Shown here: positions 11,969 to 22,892 of the stretch, in pieces | Layout: each line of letters begins with the position of its first letter | How positions within the stretch are numbered: the first letter of the stretch is position 1 | Source of the DNA: Tamarix chinensis | Lineage: Eukaryota > Streptophyta > Magnoliopsida > Caryophyllales > Tamaricaceae | Reading direction: 5' to 3' | NCBI GenBank assembly: GCA_030549775.1 | Contig: CM060175.1 | Span: 12,360,455-12,424,454 of the forward strand | Length of the DNA stretch: 64,000 nt | The notes under the pieces: model-generated | What the model was told of the DNA's origin: nothing | Databases searched by the model: none | Seen by the model: the letters and a program-made list of their open reading frames with translations, nothing else | Translations under genes and position numbers: made by a program

Positions 11969-12880
11969 ATGAATGCTATAACCTACTTTAAATGTGGTAA
12001 GAAAGGTCACATTTCAAAATATTGTAGGTTAAATAATCAAATTAAAGAATTAACTTTAGGTGATGAAATAATAGAGAAAATTCAAAACCTCTTAATTGAA
12101 TCCTCTAAAAATGAATCTCAAAATGAAAATCAAACTGATGATCTTCAAATTGATGAAATGGTAACTTCATCCTCCTCTTCATACTCTTCTGACTCAGAAC
12201 ACGAACCATTTATGAATCAAATGAATGTGTTAACTAAGGAACAAAGACTGATGATAGAAATTGTCCAGTATATTCCTGACCCTCAAAAACGAAAGGAATA
12301 TTTAGAAAAATTGGTTGAATCTTTGGAACAAAATGAACCAAAACCATCAACTTCAAAGATTCTAATAAAACCAACAAATACTTATGATTTAACATCAATA
12401 CTGAAAAGACAGCAAAAATCAAAACACACTATTCCAACAACTTCTGAACTTCAACATGAAATAAAAGAAGTCAAAAAGGAATTAAAACAAATACAGCAAA
12501 ACAAGAAAGTGATAGCCATATCATTCAAATTTTATTATCAAAACAAATGGAATCCAGTGAACAAAATGAATTTGATGATGAAAAAATCCAAAATCTTCTT
12601 GTCCCTGAAGATTTTTTTAAATTTTTTAAAAGAAATAACCTCTAAGAAATATATCATAAATATTACCCTCAAAGTATCTGATGACTTTCAAATTATTTCA
12701 GTTACCTTATTTGATACCGACACTGATTTAAATTACATAAAAGAAGGAATTATTCCAAAAAAACTCCTATCCAAAACCATAAAAAGCTGTATGCAGCAAA
12801 TAACTCCAGACTTAAAATTAAGAACAAATGTGAAGCAAGTGTTCTTTGCAACAACCTACAAATCAAATCAACATATTTGA
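11969..12880 (+). pseudogene. Viral zinc knuckle and aspartic protease segment
   Basis: A 303-codon open stretch, the longest left in the viral copy. Residues 6-19 read YFKCGKKGHISKYC: a CCHC knuckle whose first Cys is Tyr (TAC at 11984-11986). A Ser/Asp-rich acidic linker and a Lys/Glu-rich coiled-coil-like part follow. Near residues 249-256 (about 12710-12735) the protease site reads FDTDTD where a D-T/S-G triad is expected, so the catalytic Gly is lost. The last part of the protease, 'GTPFIN' (about 12913-12930), lies beyond the stop in another frame. Confidence 0.75.
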
Positions 12881-14600
12881 TAACCCCAGATATAAGTCAT
12901 AGCATAATCTTGGGTACCCCATTCATAAATTTAAAACTCCTTATAAGGTTAACTTAACAGGAATTTCATTCAAAACAAAAGGAACTAAAAATGTCCTTTC
13001 ATTCTTAGAAATTCCCAAAACTAGGAACTTAAATTTGTTAAAAGAAAATTCGATTTTCCAAAATCAAATCGATCTCCTTGTCCCAGGAAAACAATCAGAT
13101 TTAAACTCATTAAGACAAAACATATCCTTAACCAGGATTCTGCATCAATTAGAAACAAAATTGATCAAAGACAAGATTTTTCAAATACAAAATCAAATTG
13201 AAAAAGAAATATGTGCTGACCTTCCAAATGCTTTCTGTTCAAGAAAAAATCATATGGTTGACTTGCCATATAAGGAAAATTTCAATGAAAGAAATATTCC
13301 AACCAAAGCTAGACCAATATAAATGAATTCTGAATTAATTGAACATTATAAAAGGAAAATTCAAGACTTGGAATCAAAAACCTAATCTCAAAATCTAGGT
13401 CACCTTGGCCTTGTGCAACCTTTTATGTTAACAAAAATTTAGAAATTGAAAGAGGAACACCCCAATTAATAATCAACTATAAACCATTGAATGATGCATT
13501 GAAATAGATTAGGTATCCAATTCCAAAAGAAAGACCTACTCCAAATACTTCATTCAGCCTTAATATTTTTAAATTTTTATTTGAAATTTGGTTTTTGGCA
13601 AATTCAAATTTCACCAAAAGACCGATATAAAACTACTTTCACTGTTCCTTTGGGCAGTACCAATAGAATGTAATGCCATTCGGATTAAAAAAATGATCCT
13701 TCAGAATTTCGAAGAATCATGAACGATATTTTTAATCCTTATTGAAATTTCTGTATAGTCTATATAGATGATGTCCTTATTTATTCAAATTCCTTAGACC
13801 AACATTTCAGATACCTTGGGATTTTCCTTAGTGTAATAAGAAGAAATGGGTTAGTCGTGTCTGGGTCCAAAATTTCTTTGGATCAAACTAGGATTAGGTT
13901 CTTAGGCCATTATATTGAGTCTGAAACCATAGTCCCAATAGAAAGGTCTATAGAATTCCCGCCTAAATTCCCAAACAAAACCCAACTCCAAAGATTTTTG
14001 GTTAGTCGCAATTATATCTTGGACTTCTGTCCAAATCTAAACCAGATCGCAAAACCCCTTCATGTCCGTCTTAAAAAGAAACAAAAACCATGGACTCAAG
14101 CCCGCACTGATGTTGTTAAAAGAATCAAGGCCCAAGTTCAGTCAATTCCCTATTTGCACTTGGCCAACCCAAACCTATTCAAAATAGTAGAAACAGATGC
14201 TTTTGAGATTGTGTACGGTGGTATACTAAAACAGGCCCAAGCCCAAACCTATGAACAATACTTAGCCTAATCTAAACAAACCCAAATCCATTCTGAATCC
14301 ATTGTCTAATTCACTTCCGAACATTGGAACCAAACCCAAAAAAACTATTCCACATTCAAAAATTAAATACTGACTATAGTCCAGTCCATTAGCAAATTTA
14401 AGTCTGATCTTTTAAATAAAAAATTCTTATTACCAATTGATTGTAAGTTCACAAAAGAAATTCTCCACAAAGATGTCCAAAATATAGCCTCCAAACAGAT
14501 CTTTGTAGGTGGCAGGCTATCCTCTCAATCTTCAATTTCGAAATTGAGTGTATAAGGGAAGAAACCAATTCATTACTAGACTTTCTGAAGCAGGAGTTTC
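12881..14600 (+). pseudogene. Viral reverse transcriptase / RNase H, broken
   Basis: 13035-13322 is an open stretch leading into the RT. Downstream the palm can be followed only by changing frame. 'PFGQY' (about 13646-13660) and 'NVMPFGL' (about 13667-13688) flank a TAG at 13664-13666, and 'YIDDVLIYS' survives at 13761-13787. Open frame 13857-14270 covers the RT thumb/connection and the start of RNase H, with the first catalytic Asp in 'VETDA'. The rest of RNase H (14340-14600) is in pieces. The enzyme copies pregenomic RNA to DNA in the family; this copy cannot. Confidence 0.75.
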
Positions 14601-14618
14601 TCTAAAACAAACAAAGAA

Positions 14619-16154
14619 ATGGCTCCAAAGAAGAAATGCAAGGAAAAAATTCAAGAGGTTCTTGCTCCAAAACCAATCAGATTATGGTACGAGGCCACTC
14701 TCGATGATGAAGCAACACCTTCATCCCCAAAGGATGATGATTCAAAACAAGATATACAAAAATGGGTGAATTCACTCAAGAATTCCCCAGAAGTGCTCAA
14801 GGCATTACAAAAAATGGCACAAACTATCTAGAGTTCCCAACTTGGACACTCAGGTACGTCTTCTAAAACTGTTTTAAAAATTGAGGAGGGTTCTTCAACT
14901 CCAAAAACCCCTTCTCAAAAACAAATTTCAAAAATCCCTTTCCCAGTTTTATCAAAATCGATTTTGAAAGAACTGGTTTCAAAACCAAAAGAATTTCAAA
15001 AACGATTTGAATATTTTACCAAATTGCATTTTTAAACTATTTCAAGCTGTGAAGATGGATTTTATAATCCAGATCCCTTCACTGCTTTAAGAAAATTGTG
15101 ATGTGGATGATGTTTCAAGCCATAGGACGTAACCAAACCCCAAATCTACTACCTTTCGATCCTTCAATATACAGGATCAGCCACATTCAAACATTTTTCC
15201 TTACCTTAAACCTAGGATGAATTTATATATTCAACCTACAAAATCCATAAGATAATTCTTCCTATGGATTAGGGTTCAAGCCTCAAACATCCCTGTTGGC
15301 TTCTCGATTCATACAAATCTAGCCTAAACACTAAAATCCTTTAATTATTGGGACTATCAGTAGGCCTGGTACAACACTTTCTACACCGAAAACTCCAGAA
15401 AATCACACTCTTGGTTGATTTTCTTTCAAAACTTCACATAAAAAGAGATACCATTCTAGTTCATAAAACGGTAGAAAGATTTCGGATCTATCCCTAAGAT
15501 CCTTCCTTTCTAGGTATCAGAATCACTTGATACCTTCAAAACCCTTTTCAAACCTTCAAACAAAGATAGGATGTTACCCCTATCTTCCATTTCTACTCCA
15601 AATTCTTCTGTCCATGAATATTTTCATGGATTGTAGAGATCCATGAAATTGATGGAATCCCCACTCTGGTTTGAAGATTCAAAGTAAAATGGTGGAACAA
15701 GTTTCAAGCCTTCGACAATGTCTCAAAATATATCATCCAAAATTGGATTAAATCAAAGCAATCTTCACCACCAAAACAAATTTAGGCTAGCCCTTCAAAA
15801 ATAAAATTCCTGGCCCAGAAATCAGTCATTGTGGCGAAGCTAGTTGCGGCAAAATCAGAAGATGAATATTTGGCCATCCTTAGCCAAATATTGTCATAGG
15901 CAAAAAGACATCTTCATCATCATCATCCTATACTCCAACAATAAATTTTGGAGATGAGAATGAAGATGACTGTTACAAAATACTCCCGAGTATTTCTTAA
16001 CAGTATCATACGTATTTCTCCATCAAAAGGCATACCAATGGCACACACCAAAAGTAAAGATAAAGTGGCAGACAAAGAATATTTTGCCAACAAAAGGACG
16101 CATCGAAAAACAAAAGGCGTAATCAACAAAAGCAAAAAGGACAACATCTTTTGA
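14619..16154 (+). pseudogene. Second viral ORF (function unknown), broken
   Basis: Starts MAPKKKCKEKIQEV just after the end of the RNase H tail, where the second ORF of florendovirus-like genomes lies. It is open to 14831, then runs through Ser/Pro/Lys-rich sequence with stops at 14829, about 15033 and 15101 and many after that. The last open part is 15948-16154, Lys-rich, ending 'KSKKDNIF'. The function of this ORF is not known in the group. The start ATG was chosen by the MAPKKK resemblance and its position. Confidence 0.6.
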
Positions 16155-16630
16155 CCAAAAAGCAGAAAGGGGAAAAACAAAAGCGACCGAAAGAAAAAAG
16201 AGAAAAAAAAAACAAAGGAATCTACAACAAAAGTACTTTACATATCAACTTTTGTATTTTTCTAGGCTACTTTTTACTATTTACTTTTTATTGTACACAT
16301 ATAAGTACACCTTTTACTATGTACTTTCGGTGGTTTATTCTCGAACCACTTTTCAAATGTTGTAATAATTAGAACCATTCTATCTATAAAAGGGGATGTT
16401 GGAATTCATTTTGGGGGGATAGGAACACTTTTAGAGAAATAACGCTCTTTTAAGAAAACACCGATCACCCAAAATATCGTTGTATCCCAGATTTCAAGTT
16501 AATAAAACTCTCAAATTTCAAAATCCTTCATTTCCTTTCCTTATTTCTTATCAATTTCGAATAGCTAATTATCCTTCAAATTTTTTTGTTTGTTATTCTT
16601 CAAGTATTTTGTTTCTTTCCCCAGGTTCTA
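16155..16630 (+). promoter_or_regulatory. Viral intergenic promoter and polyadenylation region
   Basis: TCTATAAAAGGGG at 16383-16395 is a strong TATA box. AATAAA lies at 16501-16506, about 110 bases downstream, a short interval like that of pararetrovirus transcripts. A pyrimidine/AT-rich tract follows to 16630. The initiator-tRNA primer site expected after this region is not evident, so the copy probably ends before it. A Lys-coding stretch at 16151-16220 precedes the promoter. Confidence 0.65.
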
Positions 16631-17340
16631 GGTATATATATATATATATATATTAAATTTACTAAAATTAAGAGAAAAATATTTTTAAATAATTATCTAT
16701 ATTAGTTAATTTTAATCATTGATAATATTTTTAATATAATTGATTTTTTAATAAAAAGTAATTAAATAATTTTAATATAAATTTTGATAAAAAAATTTTT
16801 GAAAGGGAAAACGTTTTCAAGACGAAGACGATAGCTAGGTGTTGCCCTGCGCCTCACTGTTCATGAGTCTCCAAACGTAGGAGAAGTATTTGGAGAGAGT
16901 GACAAGAGATAAATGACGAGTTGTGAAACATGAGTTGTCCAATGAAAGCATTGGCGGAGACGAAAGCAAAGAAATAGAGAGAAAAAATTATAGAAATGTT
17001 ATTTTTTAAATTTTTAAAAAAATGAAACAATAGAAAGTATTAAAAAAATTATATATATATATGTATATGTATATGTATGTATGTATATATATATGTATAT
17101 GTATGTATGTATATATTATATATATATTTTTAAAAATAGATTAAATTTACTAAAATTAAGAAAGAAAAATAAAAAATAAAATTATTATCTATATTGATTC
17201 ATTTTAATTATTAATAAATTTTTAATAAAAAATTAATGAAATAATTTTAATAATAATTCTAATAACTGAATGAAAAATATTTTTGAAATTTTTTAAAAAC
17301 GACCGATGAATGTTCCTATCGCCTTCTTTTTTATAACCTC
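16631..17340. repeat. TA-rich block with a diverged direct repeat
   Basis: TA runs lie at 16631-16652 and TATA/GTAT microsatellites at 17051-17130. A roughly 150 bp segment starting ATTAAATTTACTAAAATTAAG occurs at 16652-16800 and again at 17138-17285, flanking 340 bases that look different (16801-17040, GC-richer). No gene is seen. Confidence 0.6.
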
Positions 17341-17658
17341 ACATCATTTTCCAAGCTATCTACATTTAATGGTTAGCTAGCTAAATGCTTTGTCCATATC
17401 TCACCTACATTGTTGATGATATTGTCTAAAATGTCCAAACCTACATTGTTGGTGATATTGTCTAAAATGTCCAAGCACTAATATGAAAACACTGATTGAT
17501 CTCGGGTTGACGTTACTAAGTAGCGCATGCCTAAGAGACAAATGTTTATAGATTTTGGGTGGATTTAAAAACTTGGGTGGCTGTTAGTCGTATTGTTTTG
17601 TTTTTCTACTTTTTTTGTTTCTTTTTTAGAGTGGTAGCGTAGGATTGCTTGTCAGAAG

Positions 17659-17699
<41 letters not shown>

Positions 17700-19351
17700 G
17701 TACTCTTTTGTGGAGCTTTTGACCAATTATAAAAAAAAGCCAAATTTTTTGTACGAATTTAATTTTCAAGACACAAAAGGATATAAATAAATAAATGAAG
17801 GATTTTTATTAATAAAAAAAGGGTTATGTGAACCTACTCTAAAAAGCCTTGGAAACTGAATTGTACTTGCATGTTATACATACTAAAATAAAAAAAAATT
17901 AGTTTTTTCTTTTTAAAATAAGGTCATTGGAAAAAAAAATCCTTAAAAAAAATAGAAGGGACATAATGTTTTAAGATTTGACTGCTGCCGTTGGTTAATA
18001 AAATAAAATGTAGTAGTCATATTTTATTTGATTAGAAAAGATAGTACTTCTATTAATAGTGACAAGATATTTGTACATGCACAAAGATTTTATTTTACAT
18101 TCTAAAACGACATTGTTTTATTTATTTTTATTTAATTTTATAAAAAAAAAGATGTATTGTATTCAATTTTGGCCCTAGAAATGTTTTGGAAATACAAAAT
18201 GACACATTTTCAATGCTCCCGTACTTCACTGTCAAATGAAGGAGGGTACAAGGGTTTTCACTAGAGAACTTTTAATTTCTCTATTAATTAGTGTAATCAT
18301 AACCCTTCATTTAATCTATCCCATGATGCAAATTACTAGTTTTAAGTGTTGAAAAATGACAAAATGTATTGTGTGTGTGTTTTTTTTTTTTTTTGCAAGG
18401 GCTCTTCCTTATCCTCCATTTGTGGAAAGGAAGAATTTTCCTCAAATTATATACCATTCTACCCACGTTGATTTGAACCCAACATTCTTTTTATAAAAAA
18501 ATTTATTACATTTTTTCTTCTCTTTTTACTAGGTATTTACGGTTCCTATTTCCCCTTCAATTTTTTGAACGTTTCCATTTATGATTGAGAGTCAATCGGT
18601 TCTATAGGGATTGGTGGTTGTGGTTGGACAAGTTTCTGTGCTATATAATTTCAAATTTTGTGGCAGTTTTACACTAAAAAAATAATAACCTCGAGCACCC
18701 TTTCATCTAATACTCTCAATTTTCAAAGCTTAAATGGGCAACTTTCTACAATTTCTTTACTCTTCAATCTTGAGTGTACGAGATTGGATGGTCAGTGTAT
18801 TAACCTTAGGGACACACTGACATATAGAAATACACAAAAGCTCTGGCCGTTATTCATTTCAAGGCAGCAGTTATATTTGCAGTACATCAATATTTTGGAT
18901 AAGTATTTTTCACAAATTTCTTTCATTCAATATATTTACTTTTTCATTTCAATTACTACGCATAGTATTTCAACATTCATTTCTTATTTTAATTCAATTT
19001 TTCTTTAGAACCTAACTCATACTATATAAAATCAAATGAGAACTCCATTTAAAACCAAAACTAGGAATATATATATATATATATATCAAACTAATCAACA
19101 TGCTAGATTACATAAAAGAGAGTCGTTCAATTACAACATATGGTTCAAAAGGTTTGAATTGAATTATTAAATGAGCTTAGGTCATCGTTTGTTGTAAAGT
19201 TGTAACTTCTCAAGTTCTTTTCTTTAATTTGTTGCTTTCAATAATATTTTTTCTTTCATTTTGATTTGATTGCAAGAGGTAACCTACGAAAACTATTTTT
19301 GATAATGCTTGGGATTATTAATGAAATTGAAAAGAATAGTCAGTAGTATAT
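17341..19351. other. Intergenic DNA with simple repeats, no gene supported
   Basis: Contents: a 36 bp tandem duplication (17404-17475, 'CTACATTGTTG.TGATATTG'), a (CT)n tract (about 17664-17695), a poly-T run (about 18380-18396) and a TA run (about 19069-19088). The 116-codon frame 18658-19008 has no recognisable domain, biased hydrophobic/aromatic content and no supporting context, so it is not called. Confidence 0.55.
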
Positions 19352-20282
19352 TGAAATACCCCAGAATTTATTATTTTGGAAATAAGTCATTAAATACGGA
19401 TTATTGGGGAATTTATTTCATATATTACTCTTTTTTAAAAAAAAGGGATTTTGTAGGGAAAGCTAATAGGAATTTTGAGATAATTTATAAAGGGTATCTT
19501 TATATATATATATATTTTTTTGGGCCCTAAATTAGCCTAAAAAGGAGGATAAATATTTTATTTAATTATTTAAATTTTCTTACTCTAAGTACCCAAGGTA
19601 AATACTCTAAACATTTATATAAAATAAAATAACATAAATAAACCTTTCCTTCTTTTTCTTCCTTTTTCCTTTTCTTCTTCCCCCCTTTCTCGTCGTTGGG
19701 CCAGCCGTGGCCCAACTCCCTCTCCTTTCTTCCTTCCCCCGTGGCCCAGCGCCGTTCAGTCTCCCCTGATAGTAAAACGCAGTGTTTCGCCCCTCATTCC
19801 GCCGAAACGCTGCACCCCGATTAATGAAAGTAACCGTTGCCTGCCAGCTACTCGACGCCGCGCTTTGTCCAAAAACTCACCAAAATGCCGCGTTTTAATA
19901 AGGCATTTTTTTTCCGTTGCTGAACCGGCCGGTTTCCCCCCTCTTTTTTTTCCTTCATTCCGGACTGTCGGTCCGGCCTCCTCCCCTCTTCTTCCTCCCG
20001 CGTAGGACCTGCAACACGCCGCCACCCCTGTCTGCATCGACCGCCTGTCTGCGCCTCCTGCGTCGCTACCCCCCTTTTTCCTACCCTGCCAGCCACCCTT
20101 CCTCGACCAGCTGACACCCCCATCACCCCTAGGCCGCCCCGCATGCTTTCTTCCCTTTTCCTGACCAACCCACAGGTCTGCAATGGCAGACCTACGTCGG
20201 CCTGATATCGCCGGCCGGCGTGCCGAACCGCCGCCTGACCTACCCTCCTTTGTTCCCTCTCTTGATTTTCCCCATTTCGAGC

Positions 20283-20291
20283 CTATAAATA
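20283..20291 (+). promoter_or_regulatory. TATA box of LTR D
   Basis: CTATAAATACCCCCC; equivalent boxes lie at the same place in LTR C (42873) and LTR E (63194, minus). About 0.93 kb of U3 precedes it and 3.1 kb of LTR follows. Confidence 0.6.
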
Positions 20292-20468
20292 CCCCCCAAA
20301 GACCCAGCTTCAGGGGTCTTCGAAACAAAAAGCCCAGAAGTCACCCTTGCGCCGCCCCTATTTCAGATCGCCACCCCGTCGCCGCCGCCCATCGCCACCG
20401 CTTGATCCACCCCTGAAACCCTTCCTTGCATCATCCTCCACCAACCCAGGCCTCCCTCACCCCTCGGT

Positions 20469-20768
20469 TTGCTCCGCATGCGCCACCCCAAGCGTGCAAA
20501 GTGCCCTTCCCGACCAAGCCCATCTAGAACCCCGCCGCCCTTCTCACCATCGCCCACCGCCGTGCCGCCACTTCCAGCACCCCCTCTACCTTCTAAAACC
20601 ACCAAAGGAGCTTCCCCAACCTCCCTAGACCCTCTGTTTCCCCTGCCAACCTCTCCTCTTCCTTCCTTCCCCCTCCACCACTTCTTCACCTTCCTTCTCC
20701 CCCATCGCCGCCGTCGCCGCCGCCGTGCGCCGTGCACCGCCACCTGTGCCACCAGCACCCCTAGGTAG
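20469..20768 (+). CDS. Pro/Ser/Thr-rich open stretch inside LTR D, uncertain
   Basis: A 99-codon frame downstream of the TATA box, ending in an Arg-rich run and 'CATSTPR'. Residues near 37-54 read 'PPLPSKTTKGASPTS'; in LTR C the same frame reads 'PPLPTKTTRGASSTS' (about 43169-43213), with several third-position differences. The shared frame is the only reason to list it. GC-rich low complexity alone can make long open frames, so this may not be a protein. No domain is recognised. Confidence 0.25.
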   Translation: MLRMRHPKRAKCPSRPSPSRTPPPFSPSPTAVPPLPAPPLPSKTTKGASPTSLDPLFPLPTSPLPSFPLHHFFTFLLPHRRRRRRRAPCTATCATSTPR

Positions 20769-20835
20769 TCCTCTAAACTCCCCAACCCCTAAACCCTTAT
20801 TATACAAATGCTAATTATTTTTAGTAGCATTATTA

Positions 20836-20850
20836 GTATTATTCTTACTA

Positions 20851-20881
<31 letters not shown>

Positions 20882-21017
20882 TACTATTATTTAACCTAAC
20901 CTTGAAATATTTATAACTATTAGTATTACTAATATTAGTGACCTATAACTTTAGTATTATTATTTTAACATCATGATCGTTATTATTAATAGTATTACTA
21001 TTCTCATTATTATCATG

Positions 21018-21068
<51 letters not shown>

Positions 21069-21070
21069 TT
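20836..21070. repeat. ATT/TTA microsatellite in LTR D
   Basis: Two TTA/ATT runs (about 20850-20877 and 21021-21068) lie in degenerate trinucleotide DNA. The Asn-run frame on the minus strand is an artefact of this repeat. Same place as the microsatellites in LTRs B, C and E. Confidence 0.85.
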
Positions 21071-21734
21071 CGTTCCTTGTCACTATTAGTAATAATTCAT
21101 ATACCACTAACCTTACTATCGCTACTACTATCATCATTATTAGTAACATTGAACTACTACCATTAATAATAAATATTACTATAATTTCTTTTAAACTATT
21201 GTAGCTATTAAGATTTACTTTTATTAGTAGTATCTGGATTAGCCACCTTAAGAATAATGACCATACCCTTACTTATAAAAGTAATATTTTATTTTTAGCC
21301 CTAAAGGTAAGTTAAAGATAAGAGTAAGGTAGAAGATTAATGTTTGGTTAGAGGAAAATTAACCTCTAGTGATCCCCTCTTATAGGCGAATCAAGTTGAC
21401 ATCTGGAGGAGGCGTAGGAGCGTGCTCCAAGACCGGTGTCGTGTTAGGTAAGGACGAAGCTATGGCCTTGTGCTATGTGTAGTATAATGTGTTGATGAAT
21501 GATGAGTATACCATGATAATGTGTATTATGCATGTGTTATGAATAACCTGTTTTGTGTAGCGCAGCGTGGATAATGAGGTATGATGTGTGTGCCTTATAT
21601 TATATGAGTATGACATGTTCTATGTTGATATTTGATGTTGATGATGTGACATGATATGTCCCTCTAGGACATGCATGCTAGGGTTGGTAGCGTGAAATGA
21701 TAATAAAAGAACACGGGAAAGTAGACATTTGGGA

Positions 21735-21790
21735 AGTTTGCATGGGGGGCTAGATCTTGCATGGGGGGCTAGATCTTGCATGGGCATGAT
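21735..21790 (+). repeat. Short 'TGCATGGGGGGCTAGATCT' minisatellite in LTR D
   Basis: Two and a half copies of a 20-21 bp unit. The homologous site in LTR E (reverse strand, 60570-61460) has expanded to about 35 copies. Confidence 0.7.
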
Positions 21791-22552
21791 CCCTACGTAG
21801 GGAAAAGTTGATTTGGGTTGTAAGTAAGAGTTGGGAGAGTCTAAGAGTGATTGGAGACTTGGGTGCAAAATTTTGCGTGGGTCGATGTAAGGGTGTCTAA
21901 GGGGCCTGATTAGGGTTTGAGAGAGGATGGGGAATTTAGAGGGTACAAGGGTAAAAGTGATCAAGGAAGGATGGAGTATGGGGTTGAGATTGAGAATTCA
22001 CTCATATAAAGGATGAGTATGGGTTTCTAAATGAGAGAAGAGGCTTTGGGGTGAAAGAAGGAGGTTACTTGTTGAGGAAGTAAAGTGCTAGGGTTTGGCT
22101 TGGTCAACTAGGGTTTTAGGTGGTCAGCTGGGTTTGTCGGACGCATGTGAACTAGGGAGATAAAGTATTACATTTAGGGAATCTTCTAATAAGAATGAGG
22201 TGCGAGATGGAGAACAAAGTGACGTTTAGGTAAGTAAGAAAGAGTTGGGCCACATAGGTCCGATTAGGGCCTCCGAGGAGGAACCCTAGAGGGATGAGGA
22301 CATGCGGAGTCGATATCATATGTGTTGGGATGGCCTCTAGCCTTGGGGATTGTGTCCTACTATATGCTACTTTACCTAAATCTACGGGGGATGGATGTTA
22401 GGTGTGAGAAGAGGTATGAGTCTCAAAATATGGGATAGTCCCTCTGGAGGGGAAGAAGTAGAGTATCAACTGCATGCATGTCAAGGGTGTGATGTGATTC
22501 AATAAGACACGAATAAGACATTAATTATGTAAAGCGAAAGACTGATGAGCCC

Positions 22553-22694
22553 GACCCAGTCCGGTCCACCGGTTAGAATAGTGGCAAGAGGTGTTTTGCC
22601 CTGGGTGTTGATTCCGGTCCACCGGCTATAATAGTGGTCAGAGGCGTTCTGCCCTGAGTGTTGATTTCCAGTCCACCAGCTATAATAGTGGGGT
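22553..22694 (+). repeat. Tandem CCACCGG-TATAATA-GTGG array in LTR D
   Basis: Three copies (spacing about 60 bp) of a unit containing TCCACCGGTTAGAATAGTGG / TCCACCGGCTATAATAGTGG, followed by 'CAGAGGCGTTCTGCCCTG'. Each core has CCAC/GTGG inverted ends around a TATAATA-like centre. Confidence 0.75.
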
Positions 22695-22875
22695 CCTCGC
22701 ACTTACATGGATAAATGAAGAGCGTGTGAAAAGGACTTATTATCATAATGAGTAATAACGGATAAAGTACAAGTATGAAATTAGCCTTCCTCTTGCTCGT
22801 CTTTGTGTGTTGTTGATGTGTCGAACATGTATCTTGTGGTGTATGTGTCGGCCTTAGCTCGTCTGTTACCTTACT

Positions 22876-22892
22876 CAGTACGTAGCGTACTG
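22876..22892. promoter_or_regulatory. Conserved near-palindrome in LTR D
   Basis: CAGTACGTAGCGTACTG: seven-base perfect arms around TAG. It is kept in LTRs B, C, E and A with few changes, and is followed by the conserved 'CATGGGTGCTGCTCATTCCC'. Function unknown; an RNA hairpin or protein site within R/U5 is possible. Confidence 0.5.

Larger units (their letters stand above)
9196..16630 (+). mobile_element. Endogenous pararetrovirus (Caulimoviridae, florendovirus-like), degenerate
   Basis: Plus-strand order: movement protein, coat region, CCHC zinc knuckle, aspartic protease, reverse transcriptase with YIDD, RNase H, a second ORF starting MAPKKK, then a TATA/poly(A) region. This two-ORF order fits the florendovirus group, known only as integrated copies in plant genomes; a petuvirus-like origin is the alternative. 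Many stops and frameshifts break every ORF, so the copy is a fossil. It is interrupted by a MITE (9393-9910). The 3' end lies against a TA repeat (16631-16652). Confidence 0.85.

Noticed and set aside
18658..19008. 116-codon open frame as a gene
   Set aside because: No domain, biased composition, no conserved context; likely chance in AT-rich DNA.
20943..21149. Asn-run open frame in LTR D
   Set aside because: Product of the TTA/ATT microsatellite; no other support.
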